Source: Verrucomicrobiales bacterium (GTDB lineage: Bacteria > Verrucomicrobiota > Verrucomicrobiia > Verrucomicrobiales > DEV007). Taken from it: a stretch of 12,313 nucleotides of DNA. Position 1 is the stretch's first letter. Every line of letters begins with the position of its first letter. The stretch spans positions 1-12,313 of the forward strand of contig NZSO01000044.1 in NCBI GenBank assembly GCA_002696885.1, given 5' to 3'. Under the pieces are notes generated by a model, which was given only the letters and a program-made list of their open reading frames with translations, was not told the DNA's origin and did not search any database. The position numbers were made by a program, and so were the translations under genes. Shown piece by piece: positions 1-7,599 of this stretch.

Positions 1-166
1 TAGTGCGGATTGGTCATGGATTGTTCCCCCGATGTCATCTTCAACAACATCTGTTTTTCATAATTATTACGAAATGAATCTTAGCCTACCAAACTATTTA
101 TTACAGAAAGAACCTTGGACCACAAATAAAGGAAAGGCTCTTCTACAAAGCCATGCAAAAGTTTGA
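1..166 (+). CDS. Nitric oxide synthase oxygenase domain, C-terminal end (partial, 5' end outside window)
   Basis: Reading from base 2 gives 54 codons ending at TGA 164-166. The peptide contains ADWSWIVPPMSSSTTSVFH, which matches the C-terminal signature of NOS oxygenase domains (animal form, recalled from memory: ADWxWxVPPMSGSxTPVFH). The alignment continues ungapped through a leucine/proline segment to Q and W (QKEPW), as in animal NOS. In the family this segment holds the tryptophan that stacks on the pterin cofactor, here residue 6 of the fragment, and a nearby Phe (VFH). The enzyme makes NO and citrulline from arginine on a heme-thiolate centre. The protein stops about 15 residues after the conserved part, so no reductase is fused at its C-terminus; it is either oxygenase-only, like Bacillus NOS, or has other domains N-terminal. 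The Tyr that contacts a heme propionate in animal NOS is Leu here. The heme-ligand Cys and substrate Glu lie outside the window. Family call is strong for so short a fragment; activity is inferred. Confidence 0.85.
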   Translation, partial: SADWSWIVPPMSSSTTSVFHNYYEMNLSLPNYLLQKEPWTTNKGKALLQSHAKV

Positions 167-212
167 TTGACCCTCCGAATAAATAATTGTTTCTTAGAGC
201 GTACCTTGAAAA

Positions 213-1322
213 ATGTCTAAGAAATATATATTAAACTTTTTGTTATTAATTTTCTTAACAATTAGCTGCACTAAAGATCAAGAAAAAGCGACTCCCGAAA
301 ACCAGATAGAAGAGTCAGTTGAGTCTACAATTAAAAAACAGCCAAAGCTCATTCCTCCAAAGACTAAATCACCAGCACCTCCTAAGTTTAGCATCCATGA
401 GGCCGCGAGGCGGGGTAACTTGGAGGAAATAAAAAAACATATTAATGAAGGAAACGACCTAAATGAAAATGAATCTATTTTTGGGTCTCCTCTACATAAT
501 GCCATTGCTTACGGACAATTAGAAACCGTCAAACTGCTAATTGATGAAGGGGCTGATGTTAACCAGAAATCTCCAGAGGATGGCAGTTCAACCGTAATCA
601 GAGCAGTTTTTTTCTCATACCCAGAGATCTTAAAACATCTCATTACAAATGGAGCTAATAAAGATGTCACCGATAACAAGGGGATGAGCCCACTTAACTT
701 ATTACAAATACCATGGCAGGAAATGACGGGTATTTATAAATTTGTAGAAAGCATCTTACAATCTAAGAATCCAATCCCTAAATTACCATCATTTCAACTT
801 GAACGTATCGAAAAAAACCTACCAGAGATTTATTCAATTCTAACAAATGGCAAAGACTATGATTCATTCAAAGAAAAAATTAGCTCTAATCTAATTTTTG
901 CCGTTGCAAATAATAATATTGCCACCATCAAAAAGGCTATTGCAGAGGGAGCCGACCTAAATAAAAGAGATAAAGATGGAAACACCCCACTCATAGTGGC
1001 ATCTTTACGAGAAAATCCTGAAATAGCAAAAATTCTAATTGATGGCGGTGCCAAGCTTGACATCCAAAACAACAATAAAGACACAGCACTTATGAGTGCT
1101 GCATTCTTTTGTCATGGAGAGACTGTTAAAGCATTATTAGATGCGGGAGCAGATAAAACGATACGAAATAAGTCAGGCGCTACGGTTTCTGAATTCATGA
1201 GTGCCCCATGGAATAGTGATATGGAGGGTCTATATAAATTTATTGGAGGCCTACTACAAATGGATTTAGATCTCGAGATGATTGAAAAAGAAAGGCCCGT
1301 GATTGCTGAAATGCTAAAATAG
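213..1322 (+). CDS. Ankyrin-repeat lipoprotein with an internally duplicated module
   Basis: A 369-residue protein. Residues 1-18 form a lipoprotein signal peptide with a hydrophobic core (ILNFLLLIFLTIS) and Cys19 as the likely lipidation site (LTIS-C). A Lys/Pro-rich linker (about 40-58) leads to ankyrin repeats with typical LLIDEGADVN, LITNGAN, LIDGGAKLD and LLDAGAD turns. The protein is built of two copies of one module, about 59-212 and 226-369. Each has three to four ankyrin repeats followed by a helical cap of the form PW...(G)xYKF...LLQ...LExIE...P.I..(I/M)L. Ankyrin repeats bind proteins, so it is probably an envelope-anchored scaffold; its partner is unknown. It starts 46 bp after the NOS-like gene and ends 24 bp before lgt, so co-transcription is plausible. 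No Shine-Dalgarno sequence is evident before the ATG. Similar ankyrin lipoproteins occur widely in PVC bacteria without an assigned function. Confidence 0.9.
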   Translation: MSKKYILNFLLLIFLTISCTKDQEKATPENQIEESVESTIKKQPKLIPPKTKSPAPPKFSIHEAARRGNLEEIKKHINEGNDLNENESIFGSPLHNAIAYGQLETVKLLIDEGADVNQKSPEDGSSTVIRAVFFSYPEILKHLITNGANKDVTDNKGMSPLNLLQIPWQEMTGIYKFVESILQSKNPIPKLPSFQLERIEKNLPEIYSILTNGKDYDSFKEKISSNLIFAVANNNIATIKKAIAEGADLNKRDKDGNTPLIVASLRENPEIAKILIDGGAKLDIQNNNKDTALMSAAFFCHGETVKALLDAGADKTIRNKSGATVSEFMSAPWNSDMEGLYKFIGGLLQMDLDLEMIEKERPVIAEMLK

Positions 1323-1346
1323 CTTTCCCCAAAGTATTTAACAGTT

Positions 1347-2315
1347 GTGATCGGATATTATCTTCATGATTTAAGCCCATTTATAATCCGGTTCTCGGAT
1401 TCAATCGGTCTGAGATGGTACGGATTAGCATACATCGCTGCTTTTTTAGCCGCTTATTTCTTAATCAAAAAATTTGTTCGACTTGGCTATTCTGAATTAA
1501 AGCAAGATCAACTGCAGGACTTTATAACTTATGGAGCTATAAGCACAATGGTTGGAGGCCGGCTCGGCTATATGCTTCTTTACAATACCAATGAATTTCT
1601 TAGTAATCCTATAATCTTCTTCCACTTTTTGGATGGTGGTATGGCGAGTCATGGGGGGATTTTTGGCTTAGTCGTTTATACTTTTATTTACTCTAGGAAA
1701 TATAAAGTAGGGTGGAGAGGTATTGGAGATAATCTTTGTACGGTTGCACCTCTAGGCCTTTTCTTCGGTCGAATTGCCAATTTTATAAATGGCGAACTGT
1801 ATGGAAGGAAGACTGATGTTCCTTGGGCCGTACAATTTCCCGATGAAATACGAGATCCAAATTTTATATCTCCTAATAATCTTAATCGAGTCGATTTGAG
1901 AGACTCTCTTGTAAATCAAAATTTAGATTACAATTCATCTAATCCTCTTGTTGGAGAAAATAATGTTGTCATTGAGGCCTCCAGACATAACGAAGAGGTC
2001 CAAACAATTTTGAAGGAGTATTTGAACGCGAGACATCCTTCTCAAATTTATCAAGCATTGCTTGAGGGTTTAGCGCTTTTCGCGATACTCATGATCATCA
2101 GGAAAAAAGGAGCTCAGCTTTCCCATGGAATTTTGACTGGTACTTTTTTTATTGGTTATGCAATATTTCGAATCCTAGGAGAATGTTTTAGAGAGCCTTC
2201 TGATGGTTACATCGCATTTCTCACAAGGGGGCAATTCTTCTCCACTTTCATGATCCTAATAGGAATTGTATTTATCGGTTCAGCCTATATATGGCCAAGG
2301 ACAAATAAATTATAA
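1347..2315 (+). CDS. lgt: Prolipoprotein diacylglyceryl transferase (Lgt)
   Basis: Integral inner-membrane enzyme that moves diacylglycerol from phosphatidylglycerol to the lipobox Cys of prolipoproteins, the first step of lipoprotein maturation. The N-terminus (YYLHDLSPFIIRF, then GLRWYGLAY) aligns with E. coli Lgt. H102 in MASHGG matches the essential E. coli His103. The family signature GRIANFINGELYG is at 141-153, and HPSQIYQALLEG at 230-241 carries Y235, equivalent to the essential Tyr235. Several hydrophobic membrane segments are visible (about 24-42, 88-114, 241-251, 262-278, 297-315). At 322 residues it is somewhat longer than most Lgt proteins, mainly through a polar, Asn-rich stretch at about 170-228 between the signature and HPSQ. 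The start is GTG: an in-frame stop (the TAG of the ankyrin gene) lies 24 bp upstream and no ATG is available early in the protein. No Shine-Dalgarno is seen. The gene converges on the next one with a 16-bp gap. Confidence 0.96.
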   Translation: MIGYYLHDLSPFIIRFSDSIGLRWYGLAYIAAFLAAYFLIKKFVRLGYSELKQDQLQDFITYGAISTMVGGRLGYMLLYNTNEFLSNPIIFFHFLDGGMASHGGIFGLVVYTFIYSRKYKVGWRGIGDNLCTVAPLGLFFGRIANFINGELYGRKTDVPWAVQFPDEIRDPNFISPNNLNRVDLRDSLVNQNLDYNSSNPLVGENNVVIEASRHNEEVQTILKEYLNARHPSQIYQALLEGLALFAILMIIRKKGAQLSHGILTGTFFIGYAIFRILGECFREPSDGYIAFLTRGQFFSTFMILIGIVFIGSAYIWPRTNKL

Positions 2316-2331
2316 TTCGATTAATTTCAGA

Positions 2332-3000
2332 CTAAGAAACTAGAAATGGATTATTTCTTTTTTCCTCACCAATAGTAGTTTCTGTCCCATGGCCAGGGAA
2401 AACAATCACTTCATCTTTGAGGGGGAATATTTTATTTTTAATTCCTTCAATAAGCTGATTAGTATCACCATTTGGAAAATCAGTTCGACCTATACTTCCA
2501 TTAAAAAGAACATCACCTCCAAATAAGATTTCTAAATCCTTCAAATAAAAACATATACTGTCAGGCGAGTGACCAGGAACATGGATTGTTTTATAATTAA
2601 AACCATCAATTAAACCATTTTCCTCTTTATCATCCTCACTAAGGATTTTGGACACAGTATATTCAGGAACACTTAGTTGCGGGCCTGAATCCAAATTAAA
2701 CAAATTTTCCAAGGTTAATGTTTTATCATATGGACTAAATCCCCATATCGGGCATTCAAAATGAGCTGAAATCGCAGCAGCATCCATAACATGGTCAAAA
2801 TGCTGATGAGTAAGCATAAGTATCTTAACATCAACATCATATGACTTTATAAAGCTTAAAAAACCTTCAGGCGCATCAATTAAAACCCAACCTTCACACG
2901 TCTCAATCGCATAGCCATTCGTTTCACATATACCACCTGTATAACAATACCCCTTAAAACTAGGACTATTATCAATCTTAATGTTAAAATGATTAGACAC
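2332..3000 (-). CDS. Metallo-beta-lactamase fold hydrolase, glyoxalase II-like (YcbL type)
   Basis: A 222-residue cytosolic protein without a signal peptide. The metal-binding set of the fold is complete: THQHFDH at 64-70 (H65, H67, D69, H70), H144 in VPGHSPDS, D163 in GGDVLF and H204 in FPGHGTET. GRTDFPNGD (171-179) and the C-terminal TTIGEEKRNNPFL are typical of the short glyoxalase II-like/YcbL group, which lacks the C-terminal helical domain of true glyoxalase II. It probably hydrolyses a thioester such as S-lactoylglutathione or a related thiol ester; the physiological substrate cannot be told from sequence. The start is GTG: an in-frame TAA directly abuts it, so no upstream start exists, and there is no other methionine before M62. 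Transcribed divergently from the protease gene (76-bp gap) and convergently with lgt. Confidence 0.93.
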   Translation of the reverse strand: MSNHFNIKIDNSPSFKGYCYTGGICETNGYAIETCEGWVLIDAPEGFLSFIKSYDVDVKILMLTHQHFDHVMDAAAISAHFECPIWGFSPYDKTLTLENLFNLDSGPQLSVPEYTVSKILSEDDKEENGLIDGFNYKTIHVPGHSPDSICFYLKDLEILFGGDVLFNGSIGRTDFPNGDTNQLIEGIKNKIFPLKDEVIVFPGHGTETTIGEEKRNNPFLVS

Positions 3001-3046
3001 TTAAGACTGAATAGGAGACAATTATTACTAAATCAAATTATTCCCT

Positions 3047-3064
3047 GTCATTTGCAAAAATGAC
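3047..3064. promoter_or_regulatory. Perfect 7-bp inverted repeat with GCAA spacer, upstream of the processing protease gene
   Basis: GTCATTT-GCAA-AAATGAC is a perfect inverted repeat in the 76-bp divergent intergenic region, ending 12 bp before the protease ATG and lying about 47 bp upstream of the hydrolase GTG. As DNA it could be an operator for a dimeric regulator of either gene. As RNA it would form a 7-bp stem capped by a GNRA-type GCAA tetraloop in the protease leader. The sequence shows the symmetry only; the role is inferred. Confidence 0.45.
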
Positions 3065-3076
3065 TTCCCTCAATCA

Positions 3077-5320
3077 ATGAATTCCAAAAGAAACAAATTG
3101 GTCAAAACAGTAATATCCTTATTATTTTTTGCTTCAATCAGCACCACTCTGCTTTCTGCCCCAAACTACGGCACAATTGCTCAATACGTTGCAAATTTAA
3201 TTCAAAATAATCATTATTCACGAACTGACTTTGAGGATGAAGTTTCAGAAAAATTTCTAGAATCCTATCTAAAATTTTTAGATTCAAATAAGTTATATTT
3301 TAATCAGAAAGACATTGATTCATTCAATAAGAAGTACAAGACCACTTTAGACGATTACATTTTTGAAGGATCTATTCAGCCAGCTACTGACATTTATAAT
3401 CTTTATGTCGAGAGGGTCACCAAAAGGGTCGAAAAGATAAAAGAAATTCTTAATACAAAAGAGTTCAAATTTGATAGTGATCGGACGGTTGAAAAGAGAA
3501 GAAAAGATTCTGACTGGGCCGCAGATGAACAAGCCTGTGATCAGCTCTGGGAAAATATATTAGAGGGACAACTTCTTGAGGAAGAAATCAGAAAAAGACG
3601 ACAAACTGAGAGAGCTAAAGAGCTAGGAAAAAAACTGGAAGACATTTTAGGTGATGACAGCAAAGAATCTCCAAAGGAAAAAATTCTCAACAGATACACT
3701 CGCTTCATGGAAACTCTTGATAAGAACGATAAGGAGGAAGCTTGTAACTTTTTTCTATCAACACTTTCCCAAGTATACGACCCTCATTCCGAGTATTTCA
3801 GCCAATCTGAGCTAGAAAACTTTCAGGTGAACATGCAAAATAAGCTTGTTGGAATTGGTGCTCTCCTACAAATGGATGATGGAGCCGCCAAAATACAAGG
3901 CCTTGTTGTTGGAGGTCCTGCAGATAGAGGCGGCGAATTACAAATAGGAGATAGAATTGTAGGAGTTTCTCAAGGTAAGGATAATGAAATGGTGGACATT
4001 CTGTATATGAAACTCAACCGGGTTGTAGACATGATTAGAGGTGAAAAAAACACGACCGTTATTCTCAAGGTCGTTCCAACAGATGCTCCTGACGAAACTA
4101 AATTAATCTCCATTGTTAGGGACGAAGTTAAGCTCAAAGACAAAGCTGCAAACGCAGAATTAATAGAAGTCATGGGCGATGATGGTGTGGTCACCAAAAT
4201 TGGATGGATTAATCTCTACGCTTTTTATGCAGACATGCAGAGAGGGACAGTCAGCTGCAGTTTTGATGTTAAGAGATTACTTGAAAGACTCAAAAAGGAA
4301 AAAATCGAGTCCCTAGTTATCGACTTAAGAGGCAACGGAGGAGGATCTCTTGAAGAAGCTATCAGACTGACAGGATTATTTATTGATGGTGGTCCAGTTG
4401 TTCAAGCTAAAAGTGCAAAAGGAAGAATCACGAACAAAAAATCAAAAGTTCCAAATGCAATCTACGATGGCCCTCTAGTTGTTCTCACAGATCGAAGCAG
4501 TGCTTCAGCCAGTGAAATTTTCGCAGCAGCTCTCCAAGATTACGGTAGAGCTATCGTGGTAGGTGACAAGTCAACTTTCGGTAAGGGCACGGTCCAGACG
4601 GTCATGCCTGTCAGAAATTACATGCCTGCTATCTTCCCAAAAGATACTAAGGATAGGGCCGGAGCGCTTAAGGTAACTATTCAAAAGTTTTACCGCATAG
4701 CAGGTGGTTCTACTCAACTCAAAGGAGTGGTTCCTGACATCATTCTTCCATCTTATCGAGATGCCCTAGAAACTGGTGAGGAATCTTTACCCAACGCTTT
4801 AGAGCACGATTCTATTGCTAAAATGAAATATGAATCATTAGATCTACAAGAAACCAGACAACAACTATTAAAGCTGTCGGAGCAAAGAGTTAAATCTGAT
4901 AAGGAATTCAACTACATCATCGAAGACAATAAGCGTTATAAAGAAATCAACGATAGGAATGAAGTATCACTCAATATTGAAAAAAGATTGGAAGAGAACA
5001 AAAAAGAAAAGGAGCGAAGAAAAACTAGAAACGTAAACAGAAAAAAACTTTTTGAAGAAATCGAAAAGAAGGAAAAAGGGAAATTCAAAGTTACAAGATT
5101 AACCCTTGATAATGTGGATAAAAATGAAATTGAACCTACAGACAATTTCAAACGACCAGAGGATGAATCCATGAGACGTGCTAAAGATAAGGAGAAAGAA
5201 CTCGAAGAAGAAACTCCCGATTTTCCACACTTTCTGAGCCCAACCAAAAGAGAAGCACTAGAGATTGCAGAAGATTTGATCAGGGTTTCAAAGATTAAAA
5301 CCGCAGACTCTGGATCCTAA
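3077..5320 (+). CDS. prc: Carboxy-terminal processing protease, Prc/Tsp type (peptidase S41)
   Basis: A 747-residue exported protease that degrades or trims periplasmic proteins by recognising their C-termini; in E. coli Prc acts on peptidoglycan hydrolases and other envelope proteins. Residues 1-28 look like a signal peptide (TVISLLFFASISTTLLSA). An N-terminal helical domain (about 30-245) with a charged stretch at 165-200 is followed by a PDZ domain (about 250-335; LVGIGALL, GPADRGGELQIGDRIVGV), the S41 catalytic core (about 355-560), and a charged helical C-terminal domain of the DUF3340 type (about 570-735). The catalytic Ser is S477 in SSASASE and the Lys is K503 in TFGKGTVQ, a Ser-Lys dyad. 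DLRGNGGG (416-423) is the oxyanion-region motif. It is about 65 residues longer than E. coli Prc (682). No Shine-Dalgarno precedes the ATG. The yggS-like gene follows 44 bp downstream on the same strand, so the two may share a transcript. Confidence 0.95.
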   Translation: MNSKRNKLVKTVISLLFFASISTTLLSAPNYGTIAQYVANLIQNNHYSRTDFEDEVSEKFLESYLKFLDSNKLYFNQKDIDSFNKKYKTTLDDYIFEGSIQPATDIYNLYVERVTKRVEKIKEILNTKEFKFDSDRTVEKRRKDSDWAADEQACDQLWENILEGQLLEEEIRKRRQTERAKELGKKLEDILGDDSKESPKEKILNRYTRFMETLDKNDKEEACNFFLSTLSQVYDPHSEYFSQSELENFQVNMQNKLVGIGALLQMDDGAAKIQGLVVGGPADRGGELQIGDRIVGVSQGKDNEMVDILYMKLNRVVDMIRGEKNTTVILKVVPTDAPDETKLISIVRDEVKLKDKAANAELIEVMGDDGVVTKIGWINLYAFYADMQRGTVSCSFDVKRLLERLKKEKIESLVIDLRGNGGGSLEEAIRLTGLFIDGGPVVQAKSAKGRITNKKSKVPNAIYDGPLVVLTDRSSASASEIFAAALQDYGRAIVVGDKSTFGKGTVQTVMPVRNYMPAIFPKDTKDRAGALKVTIQKFYRIAGGSTQLKGVVPDIILPSYRDALETGEESLPNALEHDSIAKMKYESLDLQETRQQLLKLSEQRVKSDKEFNYIIEDNKRYKEINDRNEVSLNIEKRLEENKKEKERRKTRNVNRKKLFEEIEKKEKGKFKVTRLTLDNVDKNEIEPTDNFKRPEDESMRRAKDKEKELEEETPDFPHFLSPTKREALEIAEDLIRVSKIKTADSGS

Positions 5321-5364
5321 ACATTTATCTAATTCGTTTTCCAAATAAAGGTTTCATCGAAGCA

Positions 5365-6063
5365 ATGGCATCCTTGGGGGATTCATATGAAAAAACCAAA
5401 TCTTTAATCGAAAAAGCAGCGAATAGAATTGGTAAAAAATTTTCTGATATAGAGCTAATAGCAGTCAGTAAAACATGGCCCATAGAAATAATCTCTGAGT
5501 TAGTTGATTGCGGTCACACCGTCTTTGGAGAAAATAAAGTACAAGAAATTGAGACTAAGGTTCCAAATATGTCATCAAAATTAGAATGGCATTTTATAGG
5601 TCACTTACAAAAAAATAAGGTTCGAAAAGTTCTTCCTCTGATCAACAAAATCCATAGTGTTGACTCTCTTCAGATTGCAAAAAGAATCAATGACATTGCA
5701 TCAGAACTTGGTCTATTCCCCAAAGTGTTGCTGCAAATCAACAATGCAGACGAGGCCTCTAAGCACGGATTTTCAAAAGACAATTTATTTGATTCAATTG
5801 ATGAATTGTTAAATCTGGATCGAGTCGAAATTGAAGGCCTCATGGCTATACCACCTTTCGACCCTGACCCTGAAAAAGTTAGACCTTATTTCATAGACTT
5901 AAGAGAGACAAGAGACAAACTAGAAACTACCTGTGACATCAAATTACCTCACCTCTCTATGGGTATGAGTAATGACTTTGAAGTCGCGATAGAAGAAGGT
6001 GCAACTTCAGTTAGAGTTGGATCTTCAATCTTTGGCAAGCGATCCTATAAACCGAAAAAATAG
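5365..6063 (+). CDS. yggS: YggS/PLPBP family pyridoxal 5'-phosphate homeostasis protein
   Basis: A 232-residue cytosolic single-domain TIM-barrel protein with the fold-type III PLP-binding architecture, resembling the alanine racemase N-terminal domain. K36 in LIAVSKTWP is the PLP Schiff-base lysine. Family motifs follow in order: FGENKVQE (54-61), WHFIGHLQKNK (75-85), HSVD (97-100), GLMAIPP (158-164), LSMGMSNDFEVAIEEGAT (197-214) and VRVGSSIFG (216-224), the last supplying phosphate-binding residues. The family buffers free PLP and affects amino-acid and keto-acid balance; no catalytic activity is established. Length is normal for the family. AAAGG at 5347-5350 lies about 14 bp before the ATG, too far to be a good ribosome binding site. 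It ends 9 bp from the stop of the oppositely oriented DUF1501 gene. Confidence 0.95.
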   Translation: MASLGDSYEKTKSLIEKAANRIGKKFSDIELIAVSKTWPIEIISELVDCGHTVFGENKVQEIETKVPNMSSKLEWHFIGHLQKNKVRKVLPLINKIHSVDSLQIAKRINDIASELGLFPKVLLQINNADEASKHGFSKDNLFDSIDELLNLDRVEIEGLMAIPPFDPDPEKVRPYFIDLRETRDKLETTCDIKLPHLSMGMSNDFEVAIEEGATSVRVGSSIFGKRSYKPKK

Positions 6064-6072
6064 TTTTGTTAA

Positions 6073-7515
6073 CTAGGCCAACAGGTCAGTCACTACTTTA
6101 CCATGAACATCAGTTAATCTAAATCGGCGACCTTGATATCTAAAAGTCAGCCTTTCATGATCAATACCTAATAGATGAAGCATCGTGGCGTGGAAATCAT
6201 GGACGTGAACAGGATTACTTTCAATATTGTATCCTAAATCATCAGTACTACCATAGGAATGCCCTCCTTTAGTACCCCCGCCAGCCATCCACAATGAGAA
6301 ACATCTGGGATGATGATCTCTTCCAAAATTATTACCATTCAGCTTTCCTTGAGAGTAGCAGGTTCGTCCAAATTCCCCTCCCCACACAACTAGGGTATCG
6401 TCAAGCATGCCTCTTTGCTTCAAATCAGTGATTAATCCTGCAGAGGCTTGATCAGTTTCAGAGCACTGACCCTTAATGCCACCCATTAGTCCACCATGTT
6501 GATCCCAACCAGGGTGATACAATTGTATAAAACGCACACCCCTTTCAGCTAATCTCCTCGCCTGCAAACAATTAGCAGCAAATGACCCTGGGCTATCCAC
6601 ACCTTTACCATATAAATCTAAAACATGTTTCGGTTCATTACTTATATCAGTTACGTCGGGTACTGACGACTGCATCCTAAATGCCAACTCGTATTCTGAT
6701 ATTCTATTCTCTATGATTGGGTCAGAGTTTGCATCGACCTGAGCCCGATGCAGTTCATGGAGTTTATCCAACATTTTTCTCCGGCTTTCTCGACTGATAC
6801 CTTGAGGATTATTCAAGTAAAGAACTGGATCTTTTCCAGACCTCAGTCTCACACCTTGAAATTTTGAAGGCAGGAACCCACTTCCCCATAATCTAGAAAC
6901 TAATGGTTGTCCCCCCTTATTTTTGGTAACCATTACAACAAATGATGGGAGGTCTTCATTGGCTGTTCCGAGCCCATAACTAAGCCATGAACCAATACTC
7001 GGACGGCCAGGAAATTGAGAACCAGTCTGCAGCATAGTTACCCCTGGACCATGGTTGATTGCCTCTGTGTACATTGATTTCACTACACATAAGTCATCTG
7101 CAATCTTCGCAGTGTGAGGAAGAACCTCTGAAAACCATTGACCACTTTGACCATGTTGGGAGAATTTGAATGGAGATCCACCGAGAGGAAAAGACGATTG
7201 ATTACCCGACATGCCTGTCAGCCTTTGTCCTCTCCTGACATCATCCGGAAGTTGCTGTCCATGCTTTTCCTTGAGCACCGGCTTGTAGTCATAAAGGTCC
7301 ATCTGAGAAGGTCCACCGCTCTGGAACAAGTAAATGACACGTTTTGCTTTTGCTGGAAAATGAGTTTTATCAGAGGTGGACTGATCAGCCGAACTTGGAG
7401 AGGCGAGCATATGAGATAATGCTAATCCACCAAAACCCAAGCCAAACTGGTTAAGAATATCCCTTCGGCCAAGTCCAAACACTGATTCTTCACCAACGCA
7501 TAATTTATGTCTCAT
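6073..7515 (-). CDS. DUF1501 family protein with twin-arginine-type leader
   Basis: A 480-residue protein of the DUF1501 family, a sulfatase/alkaline-phosphatase-like fold abundant in Planctomycetes and Verrucomicrobia. The N-terminus has a twin-arginine-like motif GRRDIL (16-21) followed by a weakly hydrophobic segment (LGFGGLALSHMLASPSSA), suggesting Tat export after folding. Family motifs include LFQSGGPSQMDLYDYKP (63-79), HGPGVTMLQTG (155-165), GSWLSYGLG (175-183), GVRFIQLYHPGWDQHGG (326-342), VVWGGEFGRT (376-385) and GRDHHPRCFSLWMAGGG (398-414). The Asp/His-rich motifs resemble metal ligands of the phosphatase superfamily. The substrate is unknown; genes of this family usually sit beside DUF1553 genes and are linked by context to degradation of complex carbohydrates. 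Here its partner is on the same strand but separated by a ThuA gene on the other strand. It diverges from that ThuA gene with an 84-bp gap, and no Shine-Dalgarno is seen. Confidence 0.93.
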   Translation of the reverse strand: MRHKLCVGEESVFGLGRRDILNQFGLGFGGLALSHMLASPSSADQSTSDKTHFPAKAKRVIYLFQSGGPSQMDLYDYKPVLKEKHGQQLPDDVRRGQRLTGMSGNQSSFPLGGSPFKFSQHGQSGQWFSEVLPHTAKIADDLCVVKSMYTEAINHGPGVTMLQTGSQFPGRPSIGSWLSYGLGTANEDLPSFVVMVTKNKGGQPLVSRLWGSGFLPSKFQGVRLRSGKDPVLYLNNPQGISRESRRKMLDKLHELHRAQVDANSDPIIENRISEYELAFRMQSSVPDVTDISNEPKHVLDLYGKGVDSPGSFAANCLQARRLAERGVRFIQLYHPGWDQHGGLMGGIKGQCSETDQASAGLITDLKQRGMLDDTLVVWGGEFGRTCYSQGKLNGNNFGRDHHPRCFSLWMAGGGTKGGHSYGSTDDLGYNIESNPVHVHDFHATMLHLLGIDHERLTFRYQGRRFRLTDVHGKVVTDLLA

Positions 7516-7567
7516 GACTTATATTATTCTGAGAAAATTAAATAAATTCAATTAAAGTTTCGCTTTC

Positions 7568-7575
7568 GATTAATC
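7568..7575. promoter_or_regulatory. Short palindrome in the divergent DUF1501/ThuA promoter region
   Basis: GATTAATC is a perfect 8-bp palindrome inside the 84-bp AT-rich gap between the two divergent genes, about 52 bp from the DUF1501 start and 24 bp from the ThuA start. Both promoters must lie in or near this gap if the genes have their own. Such a short AT-rich palindrome arises easily by chance, so a role as operator is only a suggestion. Confidence 0.2.
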
Positions 7576-7599
7576 AATATTTAATGGTAAGGTTTAAGT

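Noticed and set aside
4936..5247. 103-codon - strand frame opposite the C-terminal part of the protease
   Set aside because: Its Ser/Phe-rich product is the expected antisense of a Lys/Glu-rich coiled region, not a real protein.
6061..6075. TAGTT-TTGTT-AACTA inverted repeat between the convergent yggS-like and DUF1501 genes as a bidirectional terminator
   Set aside because: The stem is only 5 AT-rich pairs and part of the symmetry simply comes from the two opposing TAG stop codons.
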